From Actimicrobium sp035984655 (lineage in GTDB: Bacteria > Pseudomonadota > Gammaproteobacteria > Burkholderiales > Burkholderiaceae_D), in NCBI RefSeq assembly GCF_035984655.1, contig NZ_JAXCHT010000017.1, positions 29,802 through 93,801 on the forward strand: DNA of 64,000 nucleotides, in the 5' to 3' direction. Below, piece by piece: positions 52,183-61,172 of the stretch; within the stretch, counting starts at the first letter, position 1; every line of letters begins with the position of its first letter. The notes under the pieces were generated by a model. It was not told where the DNA came from. It was given only the letters and a program-made list of their open reading frames with translations, and made no database searches. Made by a program: the position numbers and the translations under genes.

Positions 52183-52875
52183 ATGAATCAACAATTTGGC
52201 AATACCTATGTGACCGGCGAACTGGCCCAGGCTGCCGGCCACCGCGTCTTGCGCAACACTTACTGGCTGTTGGCGCTGTCAATGATCCCGTCGATCCTTG
52301 GCGCCTGGCTGGGCGTTCAGTTCAACTTCACCTTTTTTGCCGGCAGTCCGTTCGTCGGCTTCATGGCGTTCATGGCGATCGCATTCGGCTTCTTCTATGC
52401 GATCGAAAAAACCAAGGATTCAGGCTGGGGCGTGGCGGTGCTGCTCGGCTTTACGTTCTTCATGGGCCTGATGCTGTCACGCCTGATCGGTCATACGCTG
52501 GGCTACTCGAATGGTGGCACGCTGGTCATGACCGCGTTCGGCGGCACGGCAAGCATTCTGGGCGTGATGGCAACCGTGGCAACCGTCTCGAAACGCGACT
52601 TTTCAGGAATGGGCCGCTGGCTGTTCGCAGGTATGCTGGTGATCTTGCTGGCTGCCGTTGCCAACATTTTCCTGCAGATGCCGGCGCTGTACCTGGTCGT
52701 TTCCGTGCTGGCGATCGGGATTTTCTCGGCGTATATCCTGTATGACGTGCAGCAGGTGCTCAATGGCGGCGAAACCAATTACATCACCGCGACATTGAAG
52801 ATTTATATCGACGTGTACAACATCTTTGCCAATTTGCTGTCGCTGCTGGGCATTTTCGGCGGCTCACGCGACTGA
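52183..52875 (+). CDS. Bax inhibitor-1/YccA family membrane protein
   Basis: The 230-residue protein has seven predicted membrane helices and ends in the BI-1 signature region (YDVQQVLNGGETNYITATLKIYIDVYNIF). In E. coli the relative YccA is a substrate and modulator of FtsH; others are proton or calcium leak channels. I chose ATG 52183 because GGAGG is five bases upstream. It is divergent from ndk and ends at a strong terminator. Confidence 0.93.
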   Translation: MNQQFGNTYVTGELAQAAGHRVLRNTYWLLALSMIPSILGAWLGVQFNFTFFAGSPFVGFMAFMAIAFGFFYAIEKTKDSGWGVAVLLGFTFFMGLMLSRLIGHTLGYSNGGTLVMTAFGGTASILGVMATVATVSKRDFSGMGRWLFAGMLVILLAAVANIFLQMPALYLVVSVLAIGIFSAYILYDVQQVLNGGETNYITATLKIYIDVYNIFANLLSLLGIFGGSRD

Positions 52876-52889
52876 ACATTGGTCAGCGC

Positions 52890-52920
52890 AAAAAAGCCAA
52901 CCTTCGGGTTGGCTTTTTTT
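52890..52920. terminator. Bidirectional rho-independent terminator
   Basis: AAAAAAGCCAACC, loop TTCG and GGTTGGCTTTTTTT form a strong stem with A/T flanks on both sides. It lies 14 bases after the BI-1 stop (rightward). The NTF2-like gene ends at 53005 from the other side, so it can serve both converging genes. Confidence 0.93.
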
Positions 52921-53004
52921 CGACTTTCAATCCCTCAGGCTGGCAGGGAGGACGCTGCTGGAAGGCGCAGCCGCCCGTGAAAACGCGCCACTTTTGCGGC
53001 ACGC

Positions 53005-53382
53005 TCAAATCACACCAACCGACGTGAAAATCCTTTTCTCCCCCGTCGAAAACGACGCCCGCTGAATATAGCCATCCACAACTTCGTAGATACAGAGCAT
53101 TTCAATCGTGCCGAGCCCTTCGGGAAAATTGCGGGTGATGATTTCCGAATCGGTGACAACGTTGCCGACTACGACACGTGACAGCAACCGCGCATGCAGG
53201 TCAGGCTCGTCGAATCGCACCAGAAAGCGCGCGCGAAGCTGTTCGTGTCCACGCGCGATGCAGTCGCCATGCAAAGTGAATTGTTCGGCGTCTGGCGCAT
53301 AGGTTCGCAGCAGCGCATCGATATCTTTTGTATTGTATGCGTCGAGCTGCGCTTGCACGATGAAGACGGGTGAAGGTGTCAT
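53005..53382 (-). CDS. NTF2-like (SnoaL/nuclear transport factor 2 family) protein
   Basis: A 125-residue soluble protein with the alpha+beta cone fold of the NTF2-like family: VQAQLDAYNTKDIDALLRTY helix start, YAPDAEQF strand and GTIEMLCIYEVVDGYI near the end. Members bind or transform small hydrophobic molecules (steroid isomerases, SnoaL cyclases), but many have no known role. It stands 84 bases before the terminator on the left. Confidence 0.75.
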   Translation of the reverse strand: MTPSPVFIVQAQLDAYNTKDIDALLRTYAPDAEQFTLHGDCIARGHEQLRARFLVRFDEPDLHARLLSRVVVGNVVTDSEIITRNFPEGLGTIEMLCIYEVVDGYIQRASFSTGEKRIFTSVGVI

Positions 53383-53466
53383 GATGTTGGTCGATGGCAG
53401 GTTCAGAAAATGGGGCCGATAGCGCTACCAGCGCGCGTCAAGCGCGGCGATCATTGCGCGTCAGCC

Positions 53467-54063
53467 CTATAGATAGGGACGGATGTTGGCCATCGCGCGG
53501 GCAACGTATTCGTCCTTTTCGCCAACAGGAGCGACATAGTGAAGCGCGCTTTTTGCTGCCTCCTCGCCTTCGGTCCGTGCAATAACCCAGGCGGCCAGAT
53601 ATTGCGACGCGAAGCATCCACCAGCTGTCGCCACATTGCCTTTTGCAAAGAACGGCTGGTTCAACACGTCGACGCCCGCTTCGATAACCCAGGGCTTGGT
53701 CGTCAGGTCAGTGCACGCCGGCACGCCGCTTAACAGACCCAATTTGGCAAGCAACAGCGTTCCGGAGCACTGTGCACCAATCAGTTGCCTGGTCGGGTCG
53801 AGGTTAAGTTGGGACAGCACGGTCTCGTCAGCAACGATTTCACGCGTTTTCATGCCGCTGCCGACCAGTACCACGTCAGCCTCGGACGCCTCTGCAAGGG
53901 TTGATTGCGACTGGATGACGACACCATTCATTGACGTTACTGTCTGTGCAGGACTGGCCAGCGTTACGCGCCAGCCGGGTTTTTTGATGCGATTCAGGAC
54001 GCCCAGGGCGATGAAGGAATCCAGCTCGTTAAAGGCATCGAAGGTGAGGATGGCAATGTGCAT
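53467..54063 (-). CDS. DJ-1/PfpI family protein
   Basis: A 198-residue protein of the DJ-1/PfpI superfamily. The nucleophile elbow GAQCSGTLLLA places the reactive cysteine at about residue 99, and a conserved acidic residue lies near residue 12-14 (FDAFNELDSF). The family includes glyoxalases, stress chaperones and isonitrile hydratase. Its length and the AQCSG motif fit the isonitrile hydratase/ThiJ branch, but activity is not assignable. It is flanked by an NTF2-like and an esterase gene on the same strand. Confidence 0.85.
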   Translation of the reverse strand: MHIAILTFDAFNELDSFIALGVLNRIKKPGWRVTLASPAQTVTSMNGVVIQSQSTLAEASEADVVLVGSGMKTREIVADETVLSQLNLDPTRQLIGAQCSGTLLLAKLGLLSGVPACTDLTTKPWVIEAGVDVLNQPFFAKGNVATAGGCFASQYLAAWVIARTEGEEAAKSALHYVAPVGEKDEYVARAMANIRPYL

Positions 54064-54189
54064 GAGGACGCGTCCAAATATTAGTCGAGGGTAGAAATCA
54101 ATCAGTGGCGATAACGATCTGTTCCGGGTGAACGCTTGCCGCTACAGATAGCCGGCACATCAAGGACCCGAAACACGTCGTTGCTAACA

Positions 54190-55182
54190 TCATGGCCTTT
54201 GTCGTTCGAAGAAATCCCAGATCAGTTTCGCGCCGTCCGGCGCCATCGGTGATGGGCCCAGCAGGCGCGGACGACGCCAGTAAGGTTGCGGAAGACCATG
54301 GCCGCCATCCTGAATGGTCACAAGCTCCACTTCCACGTTGCCGTCATTGCGCCAGACCGTGTGCCCAACCTTTGCGTTATCGTCGCCGCTCAACGGCGCC
54401 GGGATCGTGGTGGGTGTGCCGCCGATCTTGTTGATGTCAGCAAAATATTGCCCTGACTCGCGCGAAGACTGGACATTGCCGCCCTTGAAGAACAGGCCAA
54501 ACAGACTGGACTCGCCACCCGCGAATGGTACCAGCGGGTCCTTGGTGCCATTCATGAACATGACAGAACTGCCCTGCCCCGCAGGCTTGCATTTGAAATT
54601 CTCCGCTGCCGGCACATTTGCCGAGACCGCCGCCACCGCGCGAAACCGGGAAGGCGCTTCCAGTGCCAGCCGAATCGACATGAAGCCGCCCGACGATACG
54701 CCCGTCGCGAACACGCGATTCCGGTCAACACCGATTTCAGTGATCAGCTTGTCCGCCAGAGCGACCATGAATCTGACATCGTCAACCTCGCGTCCGTTAA
54801 GTGTGAAGTCGCCGATTTTGCTGCAGTCGTTCCAATCGGACGAGCCGGCATCGGGGTAGACCACGGCAAAGCGATGTTGGTCGGCAAGGCGATCAAAACC
54901 GTACCCGGTTTCGAGGCGAATTTGCGCGCCATTTTGTCCCGAGCCATGCATTACCACGAGCAGCGGCCCACCCTTCGGCAAGTCCTTCGGAAGGTAGGTG
55001 CGGTAAGTACGCTTCAGCTCACCCACCTCGATCGACGCCTTGGTCACTGTGCCAGACACTTGCGGCGGTTCGGGATCGGGTGAATAGATGAAATATCCGA
55101 ACAAGGCGCCGCAGACTGCCATCAGCGCGAGCAGGCCATAGACGCAGGAGCGCAGAAACCCAAGAAATTTTTTCATGAACAT
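54190..55182 (-). CDS. LpqC-type esterase/PHB depolymerase-like hydrolase
   Basis: The 330-residue protein has an N-terminal membrane anchor or signal (CVYGLLALMAVCGALFGYFI) and an alpha/beta hydrolase domain. The pattern is LLVVMHGSGQN (oxyanion), GVSSGGFMS (nucleophile serine) and DGGHGLP (histidine). This matches the LpqC/poly(3-hydroxybutyrate) depolymerase-feruloyl esterase family of exported esterases. I chose ATG 55182 because GAAGAG precedes it; ATG 55176 is an alternative. It is 11 bases from the DUF4386 gene, so the two are likely co-transcribed. Confidence 0.85.
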   Translation of the reverse strand: MFMKKFLGFLRSCVYGLLALMAVCGALFGYFIYSPDPEPPQVSGTVTKASIEVGELKRTYRTYLPKDLPKGGPLLVVMHGSGQNGAQIRLETGYGFDRLADQHRFAVVYPDAGSSDWNDCSKIGDFTLNGREVDDVRFMVALADKLITEIGVDRNRVFATGVSSGGFMSIRLALEAPSRFRAVAAVSANVPAAENFKCKPAGQGSSVMFMNGTKDPLVPFAGGESSLFGLFFKGGNVQSSRESGQYFADINKIGGTPTTIPAPLSGDDNAKVGHTVWRNDGNVEVELVTIQDGGHGLPQPYWRRPRLLGPSPMAPDGAKLIWDFFERQRP

Positions 55183-55193
55183 CGTCCGGCTCT

Positions 55194-55946
55194 TCAGGAT
55201 TGCGGAAAATGCGCGGGTGCCGCGGAATACCTGGCATTCCACTTCGCAATATCGACGCCTTTAACCAGCAGCCAGAGACAAAATGCAGCTTCGCCGATAA
55301 AGGGTAAAAGCAAAATCGCCGGACTAATCAGGTTTGAAATCGCGGGGACGAATAGCACTGAAAAACAGTTGATTACATAACTTGCTCCAGCAACCTGCAT
55401 CAGGACGCCGATAAACTTCGGAAAATAGCCGGATTTAAAAATCAGATAGCCATAAATAATGCAGGTGCAACCAAAAAGGATGAGGGCGATATTGAACGCA
55501 AAATTGTGCGCCCTCAGAGCGAGGCTGGCAAATGCGTGCAGCTGTGCCGGCTCGAATGCCTTCACCAAACCTGCATTCGTTAATAGCGGCAATACAAAGA
55601 GCAAAAACATCTTGCTGAGCGTTTCAACAGAAACCGATATGAGATTGAAGAAGACGGCCAACAGGACGAGGTTCTTGTCGACGGGCCTGAGCAACAGATA
55701 CAAGAACCACGAGAGCGGAATGACACACACGACCAGCATCAGGTTGGCAAAAATTCCGAGGTTCCAGAGCGTCGCCGAGGCAATGATATTTTGGGCTGAA
55801 AGCGCGGCATCGCCCGACACAAGCAGATGGTTGATGACGAACCCTTCTGCAAAGATACCGAGCGCGATCACCGCCAGATACAGTGCGCCGGCCATGCGTG
55901 CCTGCCATTGAGGGGAAGTCTTGTGAATTCCAGTTTTTATCATCAA
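55194..55946 (-). CDS. DUF4386 family membrane protein
   Basis: A 250-residue integral membrane protein with about six hydrophobic helices and the family features ARMAGALYLAVIALGIFAE, SAETLSK-like SVETLSKMF and FPKFIGVLMQVAGASYV. It is of unknown function. The DNA is visibly richer in A and T than its neighbours, hinting at recent transfer; I did not compute this. The start is ATG 55946 or 55943. The 223-base gap to the right (55947-56169) holds no gene I can support. Confidence 0.85.
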   Translation of the reverse strand: MMIKTGIHKTSPQWQARMAGALYLAVIALGIFAEGFVINHLLVSGDAALSAQNIIASATLWNLGIFANLMLVVCVIPLSWFLYLLLRPVDKNLVLLAVFFNLISVSVETLSKMFLLFVLPLLTNAGLVKAFEPAQLHAFASLALRAHNFAFNIALILFGCTCIIYGYLIFKSGYFPKFIGVLMQVAGASYVINCFSVLFVPAISNLISPAILLLPFIGEAAFCLWLLVKGVDIAKWNARYSAAPAHFPQS

Positions 55947-56169
55947 TTCTCTCTCAGGATTTCAGGTTGTCTCGCATTCACGTTCACCTTGGCGCGACGC
56001 GGGGGTCGCCGACACATGTTGCCATAAAACAGTTGGCGAATGCATATTAGATGAACGACGTGAACCGAGGCCCGGCCGCAGCCGCAAATATGAGGAAGCG
56101 AATGCGGAAAAGGGACCTTGAGAGAGACGCGTCTCACTGCCCTGCCAGACTTGCAGGGTACTGATTGCG

Positions 56170-56808
56170 TCAAGTTCTGTCGGCTAATGCGAGCTTGATT
56201 CCGAACGAAACAAAAACGGCGCCGATAAGGCGATTGAGCCAAAGTGCGACGAACCGATTGGCTTGCAGCCGCTGGCTGGCATATGCCGACGAGATGGCGA
56301 GGAAGTGACACCAGAGCATGCCGTTGACGTTGAAGATCAAACCCAATGCAATGAAAGCCAGCGCCTTGCTGGATGCATCGGGACTGATGAACTGCGGAAC
56401 GAATGCGAGAAAGAATAATGCGACCTTCGGGTTCAACACATTCGTCAGAAATCCTTGTGAAAATAGTCGACGGTACGGCAGCGGCGGCGGCGGCAACGTC
56501 GCGACGTCGGTGGCAGGCGTGCTCCTGGCGCGAAGCAGCGCAATGCCGACGTACACCAAATAAATCGCACCAATGTACTTGACCACAGTGAAGGCAGTGG
56601 TCGACGTGGCGAGCACGGCCGATAAGCCCAACGCTGCGGCAAAGACATGGACCAGCGTCCCTGTGCCGATGCCAAGCGCCGCGGCCGACCCTGCCCGCCA
56701 CCCTTGCGTGGCACTGCGCGACATGATGAGCAGTGAATCAGGCCCGGGCGCTATGTTCAGCAAGAGCCCGGAGATGACGAATAAAGCAAGATTCTGTGTG
56801 CCGAACAT
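56170..56808 (-). CDS. LysE/RhtB-family amino acid exporter (second copy in the window)
   Basis: A 212-residue membrane protein with the LysE signature (LLNIAPGPDSLLIMSRS) and about six hydrophobic helices. It is not close in sequence to the LysE-family gene at 4733-5323. I chose ATG 56808; an extension to 56847 is open but not family-like. It is a lone transporter next to the rlmD gene, and its substrate is unknown. Confidence 0.85.
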   Translation of the reverse strand: MFGTQNLALFVISGLLLNIAPGPDSLLIMSRSATQGWRAGSAAALGIGTGTLVHVFAAALGLSAVLATSTTAFTVVKYIGAIYLVYVGIALLRARSTPATDVATLPPPPLPYRRLFSQGFLTNVLNPKVALFFLAFVPQFISPDASSKALAFIALGLIFNVNGMLWCHFLAISSAYASQRLQANRFVALWLNRLIGAVFVSFGIKLALADRT

Positions 56809-56905
56809 GGGGACTGCTCCAGAAAGCCAAGGGGGTGTCGACGCCATGGCGCGAACCAGTTTATCGACAGGGATCGGGATATCTGCCTGGGAAGAAGGCG
56901 GCTCC

Positions 56906-58252
56906 TCAGCTACTCAAATCAAACACGGCGATGGATTCGACGTGCGCCGTATGCGGAAACATGTTGACCACGCCAGCCTGCTCCAGCGCATAGCCGGCCG
57001 CCACCAGCAACTGCGCATCGCGCGCCAGCGTCGCCGGATTGCAGGAGACATACACGATCCGTTGCGGCCGTTGCGCCGGCGTCAGCTCGGCCAGCGCCTC
57101 GCACAAGGCCATCGCGCCCTCGCGCGGCGGGTCAACCAGATAGCGATCGAAGTAGCCGAGTGTGCGCAGGTCGTCGGCGCTGATGTCGAACAGGTTGCGA
57201 CAGGCAAAGGTGGTCTTGGCCTCCAGCCCATTTTCGCGGGCATTTTCCAATGCCCGTTGCGTCAATGCGGTACTGCCCTCGATGCCGACCACGGCGCGCG
57301 CCTGCGTGGCAATCGGCAGCGTGAAGTTGCCCAGCCCGCAGAACAGGTCGGCGATGCGGTCCTGCGGTTGCGCTTCCAGCAGGCGCAACGCACGCGCTAC
57401 CAGGACCCGGTTGATCTGGTGATTGACCTGGGTGAAGTCGGTGGGCTTGAACGGCATGCGGATGCCGAATTCCGGCAGGGTGTAATGCAGTTGCTGTCCG
57501 CCCGGGTAATATTGGGTCGCACTGTCGGGGGCGGGATCGCGCTGCAGCCACCACTGCACCTGATGCTGGTCGGCGAACGCCTTGAGCGCGATCTCATCCT
57601 GCGCCGACAGCGGCGCGAGGATGCGCAACACCAGCACCGTGAGGATGCCGCTGGCACCCTCGCCCACGGCCAACTCGATCTGCGGCACCTGTTCCATGAT
57701 CGACAGCGAGGTAATCAGTGCGCGCAGCGGACCGATCAACGCCGACACGTTCGGCGGCAGGATGGCGCAACTGGTCATGTCGATCACATAGATCGATTTC
57801 TTTTCGTGGAAGCCGATCAGGATGCCGCCCTTTTTCGGCACATTGCGCACTGACAGCCGGGCACGGTAACGATAGCCCCAGGTCGGGCCATGGATCGGTC
57901 GCATCAGCATGCCGGCGCGCACCTTGCCGATATGCCAGAGATTGTCTTCCAGTACGCGCTGCTTGATCGCGACTTGCGCCGCCGGGTCCAGATGCTGCAT
58001 CGCGCATCCGCCGCACACGCCGAAGTACGGACATTTGGGCGTGATGCGCATGGCCGACTCGCGTACCAGCGTGGTCATGGTCGCGGCTTCCCACTTGGAC
58101 TTTTTGCGAAATGACAGGTAGCCCACGCGTTCGCCCGGCAATGCGCCTTCGACAAAGATTACCTTGCCGTGGGTGCCGTCCTCATTGGTCAGATTGCCGA
58201 CGCCGCGCGCTTCCATGTCGAGGGAGCGGATGTCGAGAAGTGTCTGCTGCAT
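56906..58252 (-). CDS. rlmD: 23S rRNA (uracil-1939-C5)-methyltransferase
   Basis: The 448-residue SAM-dependent enzyme methylates U1939 of 23S rRNA. It carries the [4Fe-4S] cysteine set CPYFGVCGGCAMQH (about residues 73-86), the SAM motif DLFCGLGNFTLP and the catalytic cysteine of VYVSCNPATLARD. I chose ATG 58252, giving MQQTLLDIRSLDMEARG; the longer frame overlaps rpoS. It is the last gene of the surE-pcm-nlpD-rpoS-rlmD order. Confidence 0.95.
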   Translation of the reverse strand: MQQTLLDIRSLDMEARGVGNLTNEDGTHGKVIFVEGALPGERVGYLSFRKKSKWEAATMTTLVRESAMRITPKCPYFGVCGGCAMQHLDPAAQVAIKQRVLEDNLWHIGKVRAGMLMRPIHGPTWGYRYRARLSVRNVPKKGGILIGFHEKKSIYVIDMTSCAILPPNVSALIGPLRALITSLSIMEQVPQIELAVGEGASGILTVLVLRILAPLSAQDEIALKAFADQHQVQWWLQRDPAPDSATQYYPGGQQLHYTLPEFGIRMPFKPTDFTQVNHQINRVLVARALRLLEAQPQDRIADLFCGLGNFTLPIATQARAVVGIEGSTALTQRALENARENGLEAKTTFACRNLFDISADDLRTLGYFDRYLVDPPREGAMALCEALAELTPAQRPQRIVYVSCNPATLARDAQLLVAAGYALEQAGVVNMFPHTAHVESIAVFDLSS

Positions 58253-58298
58253 AAATGGTGTGCTGAAAGGCCGCCAGGGCCGGTGAATGAAAAATCGT

Positions 58299-59312
58299 CT
58301 ACAACAATGCGTCGCGGCTGACCCCATGTGAAGCAAACGCACGCTTGAGCTTGACCAGCGCTTCCTGCTGGATCTGGCGCACCCGTTCGCGCGTGACACC
58401 CATTTCCGCGGCCAGCTGTTCCAGCGTGGCCGGATCATCGTTATCGAGGCCGAAGCGGCGCATGATGACAATGCGCTGCTTGTCCGGCAATTTCTTGAGC
58501 CAGTCGCGCACCAGGATCGTCATCTCATGCTGTTCGGCGCGCGCATCCGGCCCTTCCGTGACATCGCCGGGCAACAAGTCCATCAGGCTGGCCTGCGGGT
58601 CATTGTCCAGTGGCGCATCGAGCGAGGTCGCGTGTTCCGACAGGGCCAGAATATCCTGCACGTCCTCGACCGGCCGATCGACCAGATGGGCGATGTCTTC
58701 GACGGTGGCATCCTTGCCGTCGTGGTGCTGCGCTTCAAGATGATATTTGGCGCGCAGGATCTGATTCAGTTCGCGTACCATGTGGACCGGCAGACGCACG
58801 GTGCGGGCCTGGTTCATGATGGCGCGTTCGATGCTCTGGCGGATCCACCAGGTCGCGTAGGTCGAAAAACGAAAGCCGCGTTCCGGCTCGAACTTGTCGA
58901 TGGCCCGCATCAGGCCGAGATTGCCTTCTTCGATCAAATCCAGCAGCACCACGCCACGGTTGATGTAGTGCTTGGCAATCGACACTACCAGCCGCAAATT
59001 ATGCTCGATCATTTTTTGCCGGGCTTCGAACTCACCGGCCTTGGCCAACGTGGCGTAATGCACTTCCTGTGGCACGGTCAGCAAGGGACGCGTACCGATC
59101 TGGTTCAGGTAATGCTGGGTCGCATCGGTCGAGAGTTCCGAGGCGAGCACTTTCTTGAGTTCGTCGACCGTTTCGGTCAGCACCACGCCGCCATTGACCA
59201 GGATCTCAACGGTCCCGTCGTCGCCTTGCACGCCGGCCGCATTCAGTGGTGTATCGAGCGCATCCTCGGTGGCGTCATCGTCATCCAGCAGATCGTCGCG
59301 ATTCGTGGTCAT
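58299..59312 (-). CDS. rpoS: RNA polymerase sigma factor RpoS
   Basis: The 337-residue sigma-70-type factor directs stationary-phase and general stress genes. Regions 1.2 to 4 are present: NLRLVVSIAKHYINRGV and FRFSTYATWWIRQSIERAI (region 2), LPVHMVRELNQ (region 3), and MRRFGLDNDDPATLEQLA with VTRERVRQIQQEAL (region 4). Its ATG directly follows the nlpD TAA stop (TAAATG). As in other proteobacteria, it likely also uses a promoter inside nlpD. Confidence 0.97.
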   Translation of the reverse strand: MTTNRDDLLDDDDATEDALDTPLNAAGVQGDDGTVEILVNGGVVLTETVDELKKVLASELSTDATQHYLNQIGTRPLLTVPQEVHYATLAKAGEFEARQKMIEHNLRLVVSIAKHYINRGVVLLDLIEEGNLGLMRAIDKFEPERGFRFSTYATWWIRQSIERAIMNQARTVRLPVHMVRELNQILRAKYHLEAQHHDGKDATVEDIAHLVDRPVEDVQDILALSEHATSLDAPLDNDPQASLMDLLPGDVTEGPDARAEQHEMTILVRDWLKKLPDKQRIVIMRRFGLDNDDPATLEQLAAEMGVTRERVRQIQQEALVKLKRAFASHGVSRDALL

Positions 59313-60290
59313 TTATCGGCTGGGCAGGAATTTCGAGGGGTCAACAGGTTTGCCCTGCTGACGAATTTCAAAATGCAGCTTGACTGAATCGGCATCGGAA
59401 TTGCCCATCTCGGCGATTTTCTCGCCCTTGGCGACGTTCTGTCCCTCTTTGACCAGAATGGTCTTGTTGTGCGCATAGGCCGACAACAAATTGCTGGTGT
59501 GCTTGACGATGACCAGGTTGCCATAGCCACGAATCCCGGCCCCGGCGTACATGACCTTGCCGGCGCCGGCGGCAATGACTTGCTGGCCGCTCTTGCCGGC
59601 AATGTCGATACCCTTCTTGCCGTCGTTGTACGTGCCAACGATCTTGCCTTCGGCGGGCCAGATGAAGTCCACATTTTCTTCGTCAGGCGGGTTGGTGTCG
59701 ACCGGCTTGTCGCTCGGCTTGTCGTTCGCCTTCTCGGCAGGCCTGGCCACGTCAGGACGGATTGCCGCAACCACCGGCGCGCTCGATCCCGTGTCCGGCT
59801 TTTGCAACTCGGCCAGTGCGGCTTCCGAATACGGCCGCTTGTCGCCGCGCGGTCCGGTCTTGACGCTACCTGGCGGCATGGCCGCCGGCGCCGATACGGC
59901 GGGCTGGGATGAGGACGGTGCACCAAGCGGCCGCACGTCGACACCGGAACCGGTGTTGACGCTGCCGGTTTGCGGCGCGCCGGCTGGCGGCAGTACGCGC
60001 AGCACCTGATCAACGCGAATATCGTTGGGATTGGTCAGATTGTTCCAGCTCACGAGGTCACGATAATTCTGGCCAAACTCCGTGGCGATGCGCACCAGCG
60101 TCTCGCCTTTTTTTACGGTGTGGAAACCCGGTTCGTCGGCTGGCCGGACTGCGAGGGCCGGCTCACCGGGGCTTTTGCTGCCGGCCGAGGTGGTGGCCAG
60201 ATCGACTACCGGCGCAGTATGGGGCGTATTGGCGCAACCGGCGATGACGCCAGTCAGTGAAATGAGGAAAAGCGCGGGGATTAGTTTCAT
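59313..60290 (-). CDS. nlpD: NlpD-like LysM/M23 lipoprotein, degenerate peptidase
   Basis: This 325-residue lipoprotein (lipobox VIAGC near residue 19) has one LysM domain (FHTVKKGETLVRIATEFGQN, about residues 56-100), a Pro/Ala linker and a C-terminal LytM/M23 domain. The first zinc histidine of M23 enzymes is replaced: the sequence is KKGIDIAG, with lysine where histidine is expected. The later histidines in SAYAHN and KLHFEI remain. It is therefore likely an amidase activator and not a peptidase, as for NlpD. It is directly upstream of rpoS. Confidence 0.93.
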   Translation of the reverse strand: MKLIPALFLISLTGVIAGCANTPHTAPVVDLATTSAGSKSPGEPALAVRPADEPGFHTVKKGETLVRIATEFGQNYRDLVSWNNLTNPNDIRVDQVLRVLPPAGAPQTGSVNTGSGVDVRPLGAPSSSQPAVSAPAAMPPGSVKTGPRGDKRPYSEAALAELQKPDTGSSAPVVAAIRPDVARPAEKANDKPSDKPVDTNPPDEENVDFIWPAEGKIVGTYNDGKKGIDIAGKSGQQVIAAGAGKVMYAGAGIRGYGNLVIVKHTSNLLSAYAHNKTILVKEGQNVAKGEKIAEMGNSDADSVKLHFEIRQQGKPVDPSKFLPSR

Positions 60291-60326
60291 TCTGATTTGG
60301 TTCGTTGATCGGTATAAAGCCGACTG

Positions 60327-61172
60327 TCAAACGGTACCTGCACGCAGTGGCACGAAATGACAGTCTTCCAGTGTGGTGTGGGTCCATTCGAATTTGCCGA
60401 CACGTTCAATCAGTTGCAACACCTGATGACGGGCGCCGACCGGCGCCACCAGCCTGCCGCCAACTGCCAGTTGATCGAGCAGAGCCTGCGGCACTTCGAG
60501 TCCGGCAGCCGCCAGAATGATGCCGTCAAACGGGGCGACTTGCGAGAGGCCGAGCATACCATCTCCGTAATGCAAACGGATATTTGCAATCCGCATTGGC
60601 CGCAGGTTGCTGCGCGCCAGTTCGTGCAGCGGCCGGATCCGTTCGATGGAATACACTTCCTTGGCCACCAGCGACAGCACCGCGGCCTGATAGCCGCAGC
60701 CGGTGCCGATTTCGAGCACCCGCGTGAGCGTGCCGCCGTTGCGCATCACTTCAATCATGCGCGCCACGATGTAGGGTTGCGAAATAGTCTGGTGGTAGCC
60801 GATCGGAATCGAGGCATCGACATAGGCCTGCGCCACCAGTCCGGGCTCAATGAACAGATGCCGCTGCACCGCCTCCATCGCCGCCAGCACCCGGGTATCC
60901 GATATTCCCTGCTTGACCAGGCGCGCCACCATCGCCTTGCGCACGCTGTCCGACACCAGTGGCGCCACCCGTTGCGGGCTCGGGTTGGCGCGCCGCTCGA
61001 CCTGCATCGGCGCCGCTGGCACAGGCCGGGACTGGGCCGGATTGAGCGCTGCGTTACGCGTCGCGGTTTGCGGCGTCGCCACCCGGCGGGTTGGATCGGC
61101 CGGTGCATTGCGCGCCTGCTTGTCGACCACCGACGATAACGAGAGCGGAAAGCGCCGGTCCTTGTTGGTCAT
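60327..61172 (-). CDS. pcm: Protein-L-isoaspartate O-methyltransferase with N-terminal extension
   Basis: The enzyme repairs isoaspartyl residues in aged proteins using SAM. The catalytic domain occupies about residues 75-281, with VLEIGTGCGYQAAVLSL (SAM motif I) and GDGMLGL. Residues of about 1-70 are an Arg/Pro/Ala-rich extension (VDKQARNAPADPTRRVATPQ) that is absent from classical Pcm and looks disordered. Its start overlaps the surE stop by four bases (ATGA). Confidence 0.95.
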   Translation of the reverse strand: MTNKDRRFPLSLSSVVDKQARNAPADPTRRVATPQTATRNAALNPAQSRPVPAAPMQVERRANPSPQRVAPLVSDSVRKAMVARLVKQGISDTRVLAAMEAVQRHLFIEPGLVAQAYVDASIPIGYHQTISQPYIVARMIEVMRNGGTLTRVLEIGTGCGYQAAVLSLVAKEVYSIERIRPLHELARSNLRPMRIANIRLHYGDGMLGLSQVAPFDGIILAAAGLEVPQALLDQLAVGGRLVAPVGARHQVLQLIERVGKFEWTHTTLEDCHFVPLRAGTV

